Assembly: GCA_003223875.1 (NCBI GenBank)
Contig: QHWY01000106.1
Location: 1 to 56,406, forward strand
DNA: 56,406 nt
Direction: 5' to 3'
Source of the DNA: Acidobacteriota bacterium
Lineage (GTDB): Bacteria; Acidobacteriota; Terriglobia; 20CM-2-55-15
Part shown: piece after piece, positions 1 through 7,248 of the stretch
How positions within the stretch are numbered: position 1 is the first letter of the stretch
Layout: each line of letters starts with the position of its first letter
Notes under the pieces: model-generated
Told to the model about the DNA's origin: nothing
Database searches by the model: none
What the model saw: only the letters and a program-made list of their open reading frames with translations
Position numbers and translations under genes: made by a program

Positions 1-739
1 CGGTCTCGGCGAGAGCCTTGCCCTTGGCGACGCTGCCAACGGGTACAAACGCGTTGAAGCCGGCGCCGGGTCGCGGATCGCGTAGCCTGGCCGTCTTGAT
101 ATCCATCGGCAGCATGATGATTCGGTTGCCGATGGGCTCGGTAGACTTGTTGTCGGGATCGATGAACCGCATCCGTCCCTGGCCAAGATAGGTCTTTGGC
201 ACCGTGTTCTGCTCAATGACCTTGATCCAGGGAGTTGGCGGCGGCTTCAGCTTCGCAAACCACTCGGCTGCGGCGGCCACATCCTCATCCGACGTGGCCT
301 GTGCAATGGCCGTCATCCGGATCGGATCTTTTCTCTTTCCACTTTTGAAGTCCTTCATTGTTTGGATGAAGTACTCGGGCGTCAGGCCCTGGATGTCGCC
401 AGATTCCGGGTGCCCGAGACCATTCATGAGATGGCACGAGCCGCACGCAAATCCTTTGTTCACGCCACCGTCGGTCACGACGCGCGGCGCCGACGCATGT
501 TCTGCGGGAAACCAGTCGGGCGGTGCGTTCAGGTCCTCGAGCTGGGACATTGTGAAGCTCTTGCCCGTGCCCGGTATCGTCAGTTGACCTTCGAATTCCT
601 TCTCCGGCATCGGAGGCTTGTTGACGACCATCGCTGCGGTCGGGAATGCCCAACCCAGATCTTTTCCAGCCGGAGCCTGTCCAGTCATGACGGCTACCAA
701 AAACAACGCTAATATCAGTACGCCGATCCAGCCCTTCAT
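1..739 (-). CDS. Secreted c-type cytochrome, 3' end cut by window edge
   Basis: The frame starts with ATG at 739 and stays open to the window edge, so the C-terminus is missing. An AGGAGAGG ribosome-binding site lies just upstream of the start. The first 22 or so residues form a hydrophobic signal peptide ending near TGQAPAG. A single CGSCH haem c motif follows at about residue 98, then a stretch (PEYFIQTMKDFKSGKRK) typical of class I cytochrome c subunits such as those of periplasmic dehydrogenases. It should act as a periplasmic electron carrier. A second haem motif may lie beyond the edge. The partner enzyme is not visible. The family is secure; the exact role is not. Confidence 0.85.
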   Translation of the reverse strand, partial: MKGWIGVLILALFLVAVMTGQAPAGKDLGWAFPTAAMVVNKPPMPEKEFEGQLTIPGTGKSFTMSQLEDLNAPPDWFPAEHASAPRVVTDGGVNKGFACGSCHLMNGLGHPESGDIQGLTPEYFIQTMKDFKSGKRKDPIRMTAIAQATSDEDVAAAAEWFAKLKPPPTPWIKVIEQNTVPKTYLGQGRMRFIDPDNKSTEPIGNRIIMLPMDIKTARLRDPRPGAGFNAFVPVGSVAKGKALAET

Positions 740-911
740 GTGCCTCTCCTGTAGCGCAAAACTGGCGTTACGTTTCCCTGCATTAGAGCATGAGTTGATA
801 CGAGGTTTCAACGCGGCGCCGAGGGTGATACTTGTGGATAAGCTTCCAGATCCCAGTGTTGCGAGCCAATCCTTCACTCACGCCGGTAATACAGGGAATC
901 GTGCAATTCAG

Positions 912-1070
912 TCGAACTCGTCAATCTATCAGGCACCGAGCGGCGCGTGGGTCTTCACCGCCGGAACGATCTCATGGAGCTGGGGGCTGGATTATCCTGG
1001 TGTCGCAGACGCACGCATCCAACGGATTACTGCGAATGTGCTCAATCGATTCCTGGGTATTTCGCCATAA
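912..1070 (+). pseudogene. C-terminal relic of an N,N-dimethylformamidase-like large subunit
   Basis: The last 52 codons before the TGA-type stop at 1070 read like the conserved C-terminus of large secreted proteins related to the dimethylformamidase beta subunit: an SSIYQAPSGAWVF block, an SWSWGLD block and a DARIQRITANVLNRFL tail. The open frame continues upstream to 618 but loses resemblance and runs antisense through the cytochrome gene, so the rest of the parent gene is gone. There is no start codon or ribosome-binding site of its own. The family assignment is from memory of the tail pattern and is the uncertain part. Confidence 0.5.
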
Positions 1071-1211
1071 CGCGGGTGCGGCGGGTGTGGCGGAGACATT
1101 GATTGTCGGTAGCAGTCCTGTGTATGCTGTGAACACCCATTGGATAAAACCAAATCCACAACTGGTGTAAGGTTAGGTAATGGAAGTGCCGAGACCAGTA
1201 GGAGCGTAATA

Positions 1212-1415
1212 ATGCCTCAAAACGGAGAAATCAATACCAAGTTCGACGTTTATCAGAATCTCTGCTGCGGTCAGGAGATCATTATTCGCGAAGGCGCTAG
1301 GTTTCCGAACTGTCCCAACCATCCGCGTTTCACTACGATATGGAAGCGTTTAGAGGCTGACATCGTCGATACGAAAGTCATCGAGAAGAAAAGAACATCT
1401 GATCCTGCCGCGTGA
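1212..1415 (+). CDS. Small Cys-rich (zinc-ribbon-like) protein, 67 aa
   Basis: I chose the ATG at 1212 because GGAG lies 7 nt upstream (1201-1204); an upstream in-frame start at 1140 has no such site. The product has a CC pair near residue 18 (NLCCGQEIII) and a C-P-N-H cluster near residue 34 (FPNCPNHP), together a plausible four-ligand metal site. The C-terminus is lysine/arginine rich. Short proteins with this CCG...FPxCPNH layout recur in soil bacteria but I know of no assigned function. It stands alone, followed by a palindromic repeat. Confidence 0.6.
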   Translation: MPQNGEINTKFDVYQNLCCGQEIIIREGARFPNCPNHPRFTTIWKRLEADIVDTKVIEKKRTSDPAA

Positions 1416-1472
1416 AGTGCCCTCCGCCGCAGCGGCGGCAGCTAGTGTTGCGTTTGAAAATTGCGTTGACGA

Positions 1473-1630
1473 ATTCCCCTCCTCGCAGAGGAGGGGTGGC
1501 GCGAAGCGCCGGGGTGGTCAGTTCGGCGAAATCCAGGACGTGCCGGTCTGACCACCCCGTCTGCGCCGCTTTCGGTGGCTTCGCGCCATCTTATTGGTGG
1601 CGCATTCCCCTCCTCTGCGAGGAGGGGAAT
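1473..1630. repeat. Type A intergenic palindrome, copy 1
   Basis: Both ends carry the hairpin CCCCTCCTC-GCA-GAGGAGGGG. Inside are inverted GGGGTGGTCAG / CTGACCACCCC arms and GCGCGAAGCGCC-type modules. The whole copy forms one large imperfect palindrome between two convergent genes. A further inverted pair, CTAGTGTTGCGTTT at 1442 and its near complement at 1666-1679, brackets it; the right member contains the stop codon of the neighbouring GNAT gene. Confidence 0.9.
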
Positions 1631-1675
1631 GCGGCTCTGCCGAACCATAAGTAACCGTAATTATGAAACGCAACG

Positions 1676-2248
1676 CTAGACGGCGTAAGCGGCGATGCCC
1701 ACGTCTTCGGCGCTCAACTCTTCGCCATTGACCATCATCGTAAGGCCTGCCCGCGATCGCGGCAGCTCTTTGGCGAGTTTTGCACCCAGTCGCTCGTGCT
1801 TGTGAACGACCCAATATCGTTTTTCAGCGAGGAACAAAGGACTGTAGGTGAAGATCATGCCCGACGGCGAGTGGAACTTGTGTCGAGCGTAGAATGTTAT
1901 AGCCTCGAAAAGTCCTGTGCCGTGATGGTTCGGAGCGATCGTGAGATCGACGAGCATGACCGTGTCACCTGAGTCTCTGTGCGTTTTCCACGTGCCGTCG
2001 GCAGTCAGTTCACCAAATGTGCCCGGCACTCGCTCGGGATCGCCTCCGCTATCGAAGCGCATCGCCTCGAGCACTCCAGCGATGATGTTGCCGACGTAAG
2101 CAGCAACCACATAGCCGCCGGCGTTTGCGATTCTTTCGCCCCATTGATTGGCGTCCTTCGGAGCGAATGCTTTCCAGTATCTCTGAAGAATGCGCACACC
2201 GGTTTCACGCTGGTCGATGTCTTCGCCGTGACGAAATGTAATGTCCAT
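1676..2248 (-). CDS. GNAT-family N-acetyltransferase
   Basis: I placed the start at ATG 2248 (MDITFRHGED) because AGGGGA lies 6 nt upstream; the frame is open to 2299 but that region overlaps the end of gnd. The 190-residue product has the GNAT pattern: a VMLVDLTIAPNHHGTGLFEAI segment (cut here for length: V-D-L-T-I-A-P then HHGTGL) corresponds to beta-4 and the acetyl-CoA loop, with an aromatic-rich C-terminal half. The loop is a degenerate form of Q/RxxGxG/A. The acetyl acceptor is unknown. Its stop codon lies in the inverted end flanking the type A repeat. Confidence 0.7.
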   Translation of the reverse strand: MDITFRHGEDIDQRETGVRILQRYWKAFAPKDANQWGERIANAGGYVVAAYVGNIIAGVLEAMRFDSGGDPERVPGTFGELTADGTWKTHRDSGDTVMLVDLTIAPNHHGTGLFEAITFYARHKFHSPSGMIFTYSPLFLAEKRYWVVHKHERLGAKLAKELPRSRAGLTMMVNGEELSAEDVGIAAYAV

Positions 2249-2295
2249 GTCTGTCCCCTGGATCGCCGCCAGCTTGGAACACGCTTGGACATACG

Positions 2296-3324
2296 TCAAG
2301 TCTGTTGAGTATTCCCGGACTTCTCTCGGTGTCCACCGAATTCGTAGCGCATCGCGGAGAGGACCTTGTCGGCGAACTCCGCATGGCCTCGAGAGCTGAA
2401 CCGTTCATATAAAGACGTGGTAAGCACTGGTGCCGGTACTGCCTCGTCAATGGCGGCTTTGATCGTCCAGCGGCCTTCACCCGAATCCGAGACTCGCCCC
2501 TCGAACGCCGAAAGCGCAGGGTCCTGAAGCAAGGCGGCGGCCGTGAGGTCCAGCAGCCAAGAGGCGATGACGCTACCGCGCCGCCAGACTTCGGTAATGT
2601 CTTCGAGATTGAAGTCGTACTGATAATGCTCGGGATTACGCAACGGCGTCGTCTCGGCATCGATTCCGCTTTGCCGCTTGCCGACATTTGCGAACTGAAG
2701 AATTCCTAATCCTTCCGCATAAGCTGCCATGATCCCGTACTCGATTCCGTTGTGGACCATCTTGACAAAGTGACCGGCGCCGTTCGGACCGCAGTGCAGA
2801 TACCCTTGTTCTGCCGTGCTAGCTCGCTTTTCCCGCCCTGGCGTACGTGCGATGTCGCCTCGGCCGGGAGCGAGTGCAGAAAAAATCGCGTCGAGGTGTT
2901 TAATCACGGCGGCCTCGCCACCGATCATCAGGCAATAGCCGCGTTCAAGACCTCGAACACCGCCGCTAGTTCCGACGTCCACATAGTGAATTCCTTTCGT
3001 CTCGAGTTCCTTTGACCGCCGGATGTCGTCGACATAATAAGAATTGCCTCCATCAATCAGAACGTCGCCAGCCTCGAGATAAGCCACGAGGTCGGCGATC
3101 GTCTTGTCAACGGCTGCAGCGGGGACCATCAGCCATACTTTACGCGGCTTCTCCAGCTTGCTGACCAAGTCGCTGAGTGACACCGCTCCGCCCGCGCTCT
3201 CCTTGACCAATTCACCCACAACTTTTGGTGACATGTCGAAGACCACACACTCGTGGCCTTTCTGGATGAGGCGCCGCACCATGTTCGCACCCATCCTGCC
3301 AAGACCTACCATTCCCAATTGCAT
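2296..3324 (-). CDS. gnd: 6-phosphogluconate dehydrogenase, short (GndA-like) form
   Basis: This oxidatively decarboxylates 6-phosphogluconate to ribulose 5-phosphate in the cytoplasm. The N-terminal Rossmann motif is GLGRMG at residues 7-12. The substrate signature [19 protein letters not shown] is intact near residue 120, and the catalytic lysine region HFVKMVHNG is near residue 190. At 342 residues it belongs to the short class that is usually NAD-dependent, rather than the 470-residue NADP class. The start at 3324 was chosen because AAGGAGCGAGGA precedes it. It is divergent from zwf, the enzyme two steps earlier in the same pathway; 6-phosphogluconolactonase is not in the window. Confidence 0.93.
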   Translation of the reverse strand: MQLGMVGLGRMGANMVRRLIQKGHECVVFDMSPKVVGELVKESAGGAVSLSDLVSKLEKPRKVWLMVPAAAVDKTIADLVAYLEAGDVLIDGGNSYYVDDIRRSKELETKGIHYVDVGTSGGVRGLERGYCLMIGGEAAVIKHLDAIFSALAPGRGDIARTPGREKRASTAEQGYLHCGPNGAGHFVKMVHNGIEYGIMAAYAEGLGILQFANVGKRQSGIDAETTPLRNPEHYQYDFNLEDITEVWRRGSVIASWLLDLTAAALLQDPALSAFEGRVSDSGEGRWTIKAAIDEAVPAPVLTTSLYERFSSRGHAEFADKVLSAMRYEFGGHREKSGNTQQT

Positions 3325-3392
3325 GCTGAGTCCTCGCTCCTTTCTTAAACCGAAACTTTCGTCCGCTGTCCACAAACTAAGCTTCTAAGCTT

Positions 3393-3504
3393 ATGCTACT
3401 CGTCGGCGACATAGGCGCCACGAAAACTGATTTGGCGATCTACTCGAGCGAATCGGACGCAAATAGCTTAGGAGAACTTCACGGTTTATTGAGACGGGAG
3501 GAGC
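3393..3504 (+). pseudogene. glk: Relic N-terminus of glucokinase (glk)
   Basis: The frame starts ATG at 3393 and reads MLLVGDIGATKTDLAIYS, the ATP-binding N-terminus of Glk-type glucokinase (DIGxTKT phosphate-1 motif). After about 22 residues the similarity ends, and the frame then runs through a 108-bp mobile element into the zwf leader. Only the first strand and turn of a protein of roughly 330 residues survive. A glk next to zwf and gnd makes pathway sense, so this is probably the deletion scar of a former pentose-phosphate cluster. Confidence 0.7.
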
Positions 3505-3612
3505 GGCTTTGCACAAAAAATACATCGTGGGCGCTCATAGAGCGCCCCTACAGTTGCGCACCCCAAGCTGTAGGGGCGGTCTATGACCGCCCAGGATTTT
3601 TTGTGCAAAGCC
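3505..3612. mobile_element. 108-bp MITE, copy 1
   Basis: Terminal inverted repeats GGCTTTGCACAAAAAAT / ATTTTTTGTGCAAAGCC enclose an inner hairpin with arms ending CCCCTACAG / CTGTAGGGG. Flanks are GGGAGGAGC (3496-3504) and AGGAGGAGC (3613-3621), a 9-bp target duplication with one mismatch. The element encodes nothing. It sits in the leader of zwf, and the duplicated target is the Shine-Dalgarno sequence. Confidence 0.93.
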
Positions 3613-3627
3613 AGGAGGAGCATTCCC

Positions 3628-5025
3628 ATGAATAGTAACCCCTCTGACGCGCTGGTCTTCTACGGTGTGACGGGTGATCTGGCTTTTAAAAAAATCTTTC
3701 CAGCGTTGCAGGCGATGGTTCGGCGTGGACACGTCGATGTGCCGGTCGTCGGTGTAGCCAGGTCGGCCTGGACAGTCGATCAATTGCGCCAGCGAGTACA
3801 CGATAGTTTGGAAAAACACGGCGGTGTTGATCCTGCGGCATTTGAAAAACTCTCTCGATTATTGCGCTACGTCTCTGTCGACTACACCGATCCCGCGGCT
3901 TGCCGCGCCATTCACAACGAGCTGGAGGGGGCACGCCGGCCCGCGATTTATCTCGCCGTTCCACCGCATCTCTTTGCTCCCGCAATCGAACAACTTGCCA
4001 AATCGGGTTGCGCCAAAGATGCCCGCATAATTATCGAAAAACCCTTCGGACGGGATCTCGCATCAGCAAAGAACCTTAATCGAGTACTCCACGAAGTCTT
4101 CGACGAATCATCGATCTTTCGCATCGATCACTACCTCGGAAAGAGGCCTGTGAACAATATGCTGATCTTCCGGTTCGCGAATAGTTTCGTGGAGTCGTTT
4201 TGGAATCGTAACTATATCGAGAGCGTGCAGATCACCATGGCCGAAGATTTTGGAGTTCAGGGCCGCGGCAGCTTCTACGATGAGACCGGCACGATGCGCG
4301 ATGTGGTCGAGAACCATCTCTTCCAGATAATTTCCAACCTCGCGATGGAACCGCCCGCTCGCAACGACAGCGAATCGCTCCGAGATGAAAAAGTAAAAGT
4401 GCTCAAAGCGATTCCGCCGATCGAGCCAACCGATCTCGTGCGTGGGCAGTTCCGTGGCTACCGTGATGAAAAAGGCGTGGCAAAGGATTCCCGAACGGAA
4501 ACATTTGTCGCATTGAGGTTGAAGATCAATTCCTGGCGCTGGAAAGGTGTTCCGTTCTACGTCCGAGCCGGCAAGTGCCTGCCGATAACTTGTACTGAAA
4601 TTGTTGGGCGGTTCCACAAACCGCCGACGCTGATACCGGAGGCCGTTCTGAAAGAGAACTACCTGCGGCTGCGCCTTAGTCCGGAGGTCTTGATCGCAAT
4701 GGGAATGATGACGCTCGCTCCCGGCGACACGTTCGCAGTGGAAATGAGCGAAATGGTTGCCTCCAGCGCTCCCCGCACCGGTGAAATGGAGGCGTACGAA
4801 AGGCTAATAGGCGCAGCGATGGAAGGGGACGGTTCCCTGTTCGCACGGGAGGATTACGTCGAAGAAGCATGGCGCATCGTCGATCCCGCCTTGGAAAAGG
4901 ACGCGCCGATTTATGAGTATGAACCGAATACGTGGGGGCCAAGAGAGGCCGAGCGAGTGACGCCCGAAGGAGGCTGGCACAATCCAATGGCCGCAACCCT
5001 TTCCCTCCGGGAGAGGGTAGGGTGA
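3628..5025 (+). CDS. zwf: Glucose-6-phosphate 1-dehydrogenase
   Basis: This oxidises glucose 6-phosphate to 6-phosphogluconolactone, the entry to the oxidative pentose phosphate pathway. The coenzyme motif GVTGDL is at residues 13-18, the EKPFG lysine motif near residue 142 and the active-site signature RIDHYLGK near residue 168. The 465 residues fit the family. The ATG at 3628 was preferred over an in-frame one at 3583 because the latter lies inside the mobile element and AGGAGGAG (3613-3620) lies 7 nt before 3628. The last residues (LSLRERVG) are encoded by a CCCTCTCCC-type repeat that also supplies the stop codon. Confidence 0.95.
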   Translation: MNSNPSDALVFYGVTGDLAFKKIFPALQAMVRRGHVDVPVVGVARSAWTVDQLRQRVHDSLEKHGGVDPAAFEKLSRLLRYVSVDYTDPAACRAIHNELEGARRPAIYLAVPPHLFAPAIEQLAKSGCAKDARIIIEKPFGRDLASAKNLNRVLHEVFDESSIFRIDHYLGKRPVNNMLIFRFANSFVESFWNRNYIESVQITMAEDFGVQGRGSFYDETGTMRDVVENHLFQIISNLAMEPPARNDSESLRDEKVKVLKAIPPIEPTDLVRGQFRGYRDEKGVAKDSRTETFVALRLKINSWRWKGVPFYVRAGKCLPITCTEIVGRFHKPPTLIPEAVLKENYLRLRLSPEVLIAMGMMTLAPGDTFAVEMSEMVASSAPRTGEMEAYERLIGAAMEGDGSLFAREDYVEEAWRIVDPALEKDAPIYEYEPNTWGPREAERVTPEGGWHNPMAATLSLRERVG

Positions 5026-5037
5026 GGGGCTCAGACA
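4997..5037. repeat. Type E CCCTCTCC/GGAGAGGG repeat at the 3' end of zwf
   Basis: A short hairpin-forming tract (CCCTTTCCCTCCGGGAGAGGG) is cut here into its two arms: CCCTTTCCC and GGGAGAGGG, followed by TAGGGTGAGGGGCTC. It resembles the larger copy at 53614-53720, which has the same AGGGTGAGGG tail. It overlaps the last codons and stop of zwf and could act as its terminator. Confidence 0.6.
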
Positions 5038-5095
5038 CGCCGCAATTACGTTGTGTACATCAAGCTCTGCAAGAAATCGCAGAGGGTTCGCGATT

Positions 5096-5686
5096 TCACG
5101 AGTGGCAGACCCGCGGCTTCTGAACCTCTTGATAGCGGAAACAGTGGACGAGGTGATCGTTCACCATGCCGATCGCCTGCATATGCGCATACATAACGGT
5201 GGAACCGACGAAGCGGAATCCTCGGCGTTTAAGGTCTTTACTGAACGCGTCGGATTCGGGCGATGTCGCCGGGATCTGCCGCATCAGTTTCCACCGATTC
5301 ACCTTAGGTCGCCCGTCAACGAACCGCCAGCAGTAGGCATCAAAACTTCCGAACTCTTCCTGAACTGACAAAAACTCCCGCGCATTACATACGGCGGCTT
5401 CGATCTTCATGCGGTTTCGAATGATCGCGGAATCCCGTGTGAGCATCTCAATGCGTTTCTCGGTATATCGAGCCACCTTCGCCGCGTCGAAGTCGCTGAA
5501 AGCACGGCGATAGCCTTCGCGTTTCTTCAGCACGATTGACCAGCTCAACCCGGCCTGTGCCGCTTCGAGCACGAGGAATTCAAAATGTTTAGAATCGTCG
5601 TGGACGGGCGTACCCCACTCACGATCGTGATAGTCGATCATCAGGGGGTCCGCGCCGGCCCAAACACATCGTTTCCTGTCTTCCAT
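5096..5686 (-). CDS. tag: DNA-3-methyladenine glycosylase I
   Basis: Tag removes 3-methyladenine from alkylated DNA in base excision repair. The zinc-snap ligands are all present: Cys7 (RCVWAG), His20 (YHDREWG), His178 and Cys182 (H-LVH-C near the C-terminus, spaced as in the E. coli enzyme). The GLSWSIVLKKREGYRRAF block around residue 55 is the helix-hairpin-helix core. The length of 196 residues is normal. The start at 5686 gives the standard N-terminus; an in-frame ATG at 5800 is inside mobile element copy 2 and is an artefact. It is monocistronic. Confidence 0.93.
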   Translation of the reverse strand: MEDRKRCVWAGADPLMIDYHDREWGTPVHDDSKHFEFLVLEAAQAGLSWSIVLKKREGYRRAFSDFDAAKVARYTEKRIEMLTRDSAIIRNRMKIEAAVCNAREFLSVQEEFGSFDAYCWRFVDGRPKVNRWKLMRQIPATSPESDAFSKDLKRRGFRFVGSTVMYAHMQAIGMVNDHLVHCFRYQEVQKPRVCHS

Positions 5687-5770
5687 GAGAAATACAGACG
5701 CGCCTATCCAACTTTTAGCACACACGTCAACTTTCCTCGGTCCTTGGCGTAAGCGCGCTCTCCTCTCGAC

Positions 5771-5878
5771 GGCTTTGCACAAAAAATCCTGGGCGGTCAT
5801 AGACCGCCCCTACAGCTTGGGGTGCGCAACTGTAGGGGCGCTCTATGAGCGCCCGCGATGTATTTTTTGTGCAAAGCC
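5771..5878. mobile_element. 108-bp MITE, copy 2 (inverted)
   Basis: This is the same element as copy 1 in opposite orientation and also exactly 108 bp. It is flanked by a perfect 9-bp duplication, CCTCTCGAC, at 5762-5770 and 5879-5887. It lies upstream of tag, between tag and a relic gene. Confidence 0.95.
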
Positions 5879-5905
5879 CCTCTCGACGAACACAGCTATT
5901 GAAAA

Positions 5906-6083
5906 GAAATTTGATCTTGCCCACCTCGGCGGTACGCGCCATTTCTTTGCCGCCCAGTTCGCGCATGACCAGCGAAACGCCACTGCGCTGCTTGCATCTC
6001 AAGACGGCCAATTCACCGTCTTTGCTTGGTCCTCGCTTAAGAACATGGTGCACGCCCACCGGCTGGACGCATTGCTCATATAG
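5906..6083 (+). pseudogene. Possible C-terminal relic of a diadenylate-cyclase-type (DisA_N) domain
   Basis: About 58 codons ending at TAG 6081-6083 read as an intact domain tail: LGGTRHFFAAQFAHD followed by ATALLASQDGQFTVF and a VHAHRLDALL end. The GTRH motif followed by a hydrophobic strand and an SQDG turn resembles the RHR-type C-terminal part of DisA_N/DAC domains. No start codon or upstream part exists because mobile element copy 2 lies immediately before it. The call rests on a short motif and could be wrong. Confidence 0.3.
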
Positions 6084-6093
6084 TCCTCATTTT

Positions 6094-6164
6094 TTCGCGA
6101 ATCCTTTTCGCGATTTCGCGAACCGTTTCGTGATCTCAGCGGACCGATGGCGTCGTTTCGCAAA
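6094..6164 (+). promoter_or_regulatory. Cluster of TTCGCGAA-like octamers upstream of a sigma-54-like promoter
   Basis: Five related octamers occur in 70 bp: TTCGCGAA at 6094 and 6115, TTCGCGAT at 6107, TTCGTGAT at 6127 and TTCGCAAA at 6157. The first form is a perfect palindrome. They lie about 25-90 bp upstream of the -24 element, where enhancer-binding activators commonly bind. Operator function is inferred from repetition and position only. Confidence 0.4.
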
Positions 6165-6185
6165 TATTTTCAATCATTTAAGGCT

Positions 6186-6201
6186 TGGCACATCTTTTGC
6201 A
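6186..6201 (+). promoter_or_regulatory. Sigma-54 (RpoN)-type -24/-12 promoter
   Basis: TGGCACATCTTTTGCA matches the -24/-12 consensus TGGCACG-N4-TTGCW in all but one position, with GG and GC exactly 12 bp apart. Transcription would begin near 6212, only about a dozen bases before the ATG at 6224, giving a very short leader that starts at the ribosome-binding site. It would drive the 59-residue protein and trxA. Confidence 0.6.
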
Positions 6202-6223
6202 TTCCCTGTGAGCGGAGGATGCG

Positions 6224-6403
6224 ATGATTCGTATCAAAGTTCAATACGACGCACTCAACCGAACATTCAAACTCGTGGATCCGGAGTTCAAGACGATCCT
6301 CGAAGGTGACGGACTCTACGACCTGAACGTTCCAATCATGTACGAAGAGACCGACGTGGAGGAGTTCATTTTGCCGGGAAATGCTTTTGTAGCTCACGCG
6401 TAA
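6224..6403 (+). CDS. Small conserved-looking acidic protein, 59 aa
   Basis: ATG at 6224 is preceded by GCGGAGG with good spacing. The product (MIRIKVQYDALNR... to NAFVAHA) looks like a small beta-rich acidic protein: alternating hydrophobics IRIKVQYD, then FKLVDPEF, LLYDLN-type turn and an acidic EETDVEEF stretch. I do not recognise a named family. It is followed 57 bp later by thioredoxin and shares the sigma-54-like promoter, so a joint stress or redox role is possible but unproven. Confidence 0.65.
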   Translation: MIRIKVQYDALNRTFKLVDPEFKTILEGDGLYDLNVPIMYEETDVEEFILPGNAFVAHA

Positions 6404-6460
6404 TCGAAGGTAAAGAACACCGCATAAGTCTCGTTCGGAAGCGTTCCCAAAGGAGTTCCA

Positions 6461-6796
6461 ATGAACCGCTGTGTGCACGACATAAATGAAGCCGCTCTCG
6501 ATGATGAGTTGCTGCAATCTGAACGACCAATCCTTGTCGATTTTTGGGCACCGTGGTGCGGTCCATGCCGCGCGATGTCGCCGGCGCTCGAAGCAGCTGC
6601 CGAAGAGCTTGAGGGCAATGCCAAGGTGTTCAAGATCAACGTGGATGATAATCCCTCGGTCTCTCCGCGCTTCAATGTGCGAGGAATTCCGACTCTGATC
6701 CTGTTCAAGGATGGCCGGGAAGCGAGTCGGCTGGTTGGCCTCTCCAGCAAAGAGCAAATCGAGGCGCTAGTCATTCAGGGCCAAACCTTGTCATAA
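6461..6796 (+). CDS. trxA: Thioredoxin
   Basis: A 111-residue cytoplasmic thiol-disulfide reductase. The WCGPC active site is at residues 32-36, the cis-proline loop (GIPTL) near residue 77, and the FKDG turn follows. The fold length is standard. The AAGGAG ribosome-binding site precedes ATG 6461. It probably forms an operon with the 59-residue gene upstream under the sigma-54-like promoter. The reductant is presumably thioredoxin reductase, which is not in the window. Confidence 0.95.
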   Translation: MNRCVHDINEAALDDELLQSERPILVDFWAPWCGPCRAMSPALEAAAEELEGNAKVFKINVDDNPSVSPRFNVRGIPTLILFKDGREASRLVGLSSKEQIEALVIQGQTLS

Positions 6797-6843
6797 GCTA
6801 TTTCGGAGCGACAGTGAACACTCTAAAAAAGACGGCAATGAGG

Positions 6844-6951
6844 GGCTTTGCACAAAAAATACATCGTGGGCGCTCATAGAGCGCCCCTACAGTTGCGCAC
6901 CCCAAGCTGTAGGGGCGGTCTATGACCGCCCAGGATTTTTTGTGCAAAGCC
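6844..6951. mobile_element. 108-bp MITE, copy 3
   Basis: Forward orientation like copy 1, with the perfect 9-bp target duplication GCAATGAGG at 6835-6843 and 6952-6960. It lies 47 bp after the trxA stop codon and before a relic gene. Confidence 0.95.
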
Positions 6952-7006
6952 GCAATGAGGACGACAAGGATTGTTCCGAGCATCCAATCTTTTTTCCCGG
7001 TTCGCT

Positions 7007-7162
7007 CTATTTCTGTTTAAGGTGCCCGCGGTCCTTTTCGTTTTCGTTACAGAACATTTCGAAGATGTCGTTATCGGGAACGAGATCGTGGGGGACTTTA
7101 ATCGTAAAGGGCTTCGTGTACATCTCGGGATCGTCAAAGGTCATTTCCACTTCTAATTCAGA
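7007..7162 (-). pseudogene. C-terminal relic of a secreted PDLSGVW-type protein
   Basis: Reading the minus strand down to the TAG at 7007-7009 gives the sequence VEMTFDDPEMYTKPFTIKV, then PDNDIFEMFCNENEKD. This aligns by eye with the C-terminus of the intact gene next door (IVTIDDPKAFVKPWTNTIPL, then LIEAFCDNQ). It therefore looks like the last 50 residues of a paralogue whose front part has been deleted. No start or ribosome-binding site remains. Confidence 0.55.
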
Positions 7163-7248
7163 GGCACATCCGGGTGGCGTTTTTGCATGCGAAATTTCCT
7201 GGGGGGATTTAGCATGTTTCGAAACTACGCTGTGCAGCCAGGAGGCTT

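Noticed and set aside
1518-1814. Frames inside type A and B palindromes (for example 1412-1654, 15988-16392, 48372-48671)
   Set aside because: Their products are translations of the repeat (PPRRGG, LLCEEGN and similar) seen in several frames and strands; no gene signals.
3583-3627. Upstream start for zwf giving an MTAQDFLCKA extension
   Set aside because: The same extension appears ahead of tag (5800); both come from the end of the MITE, and each gene has a normal start after it.
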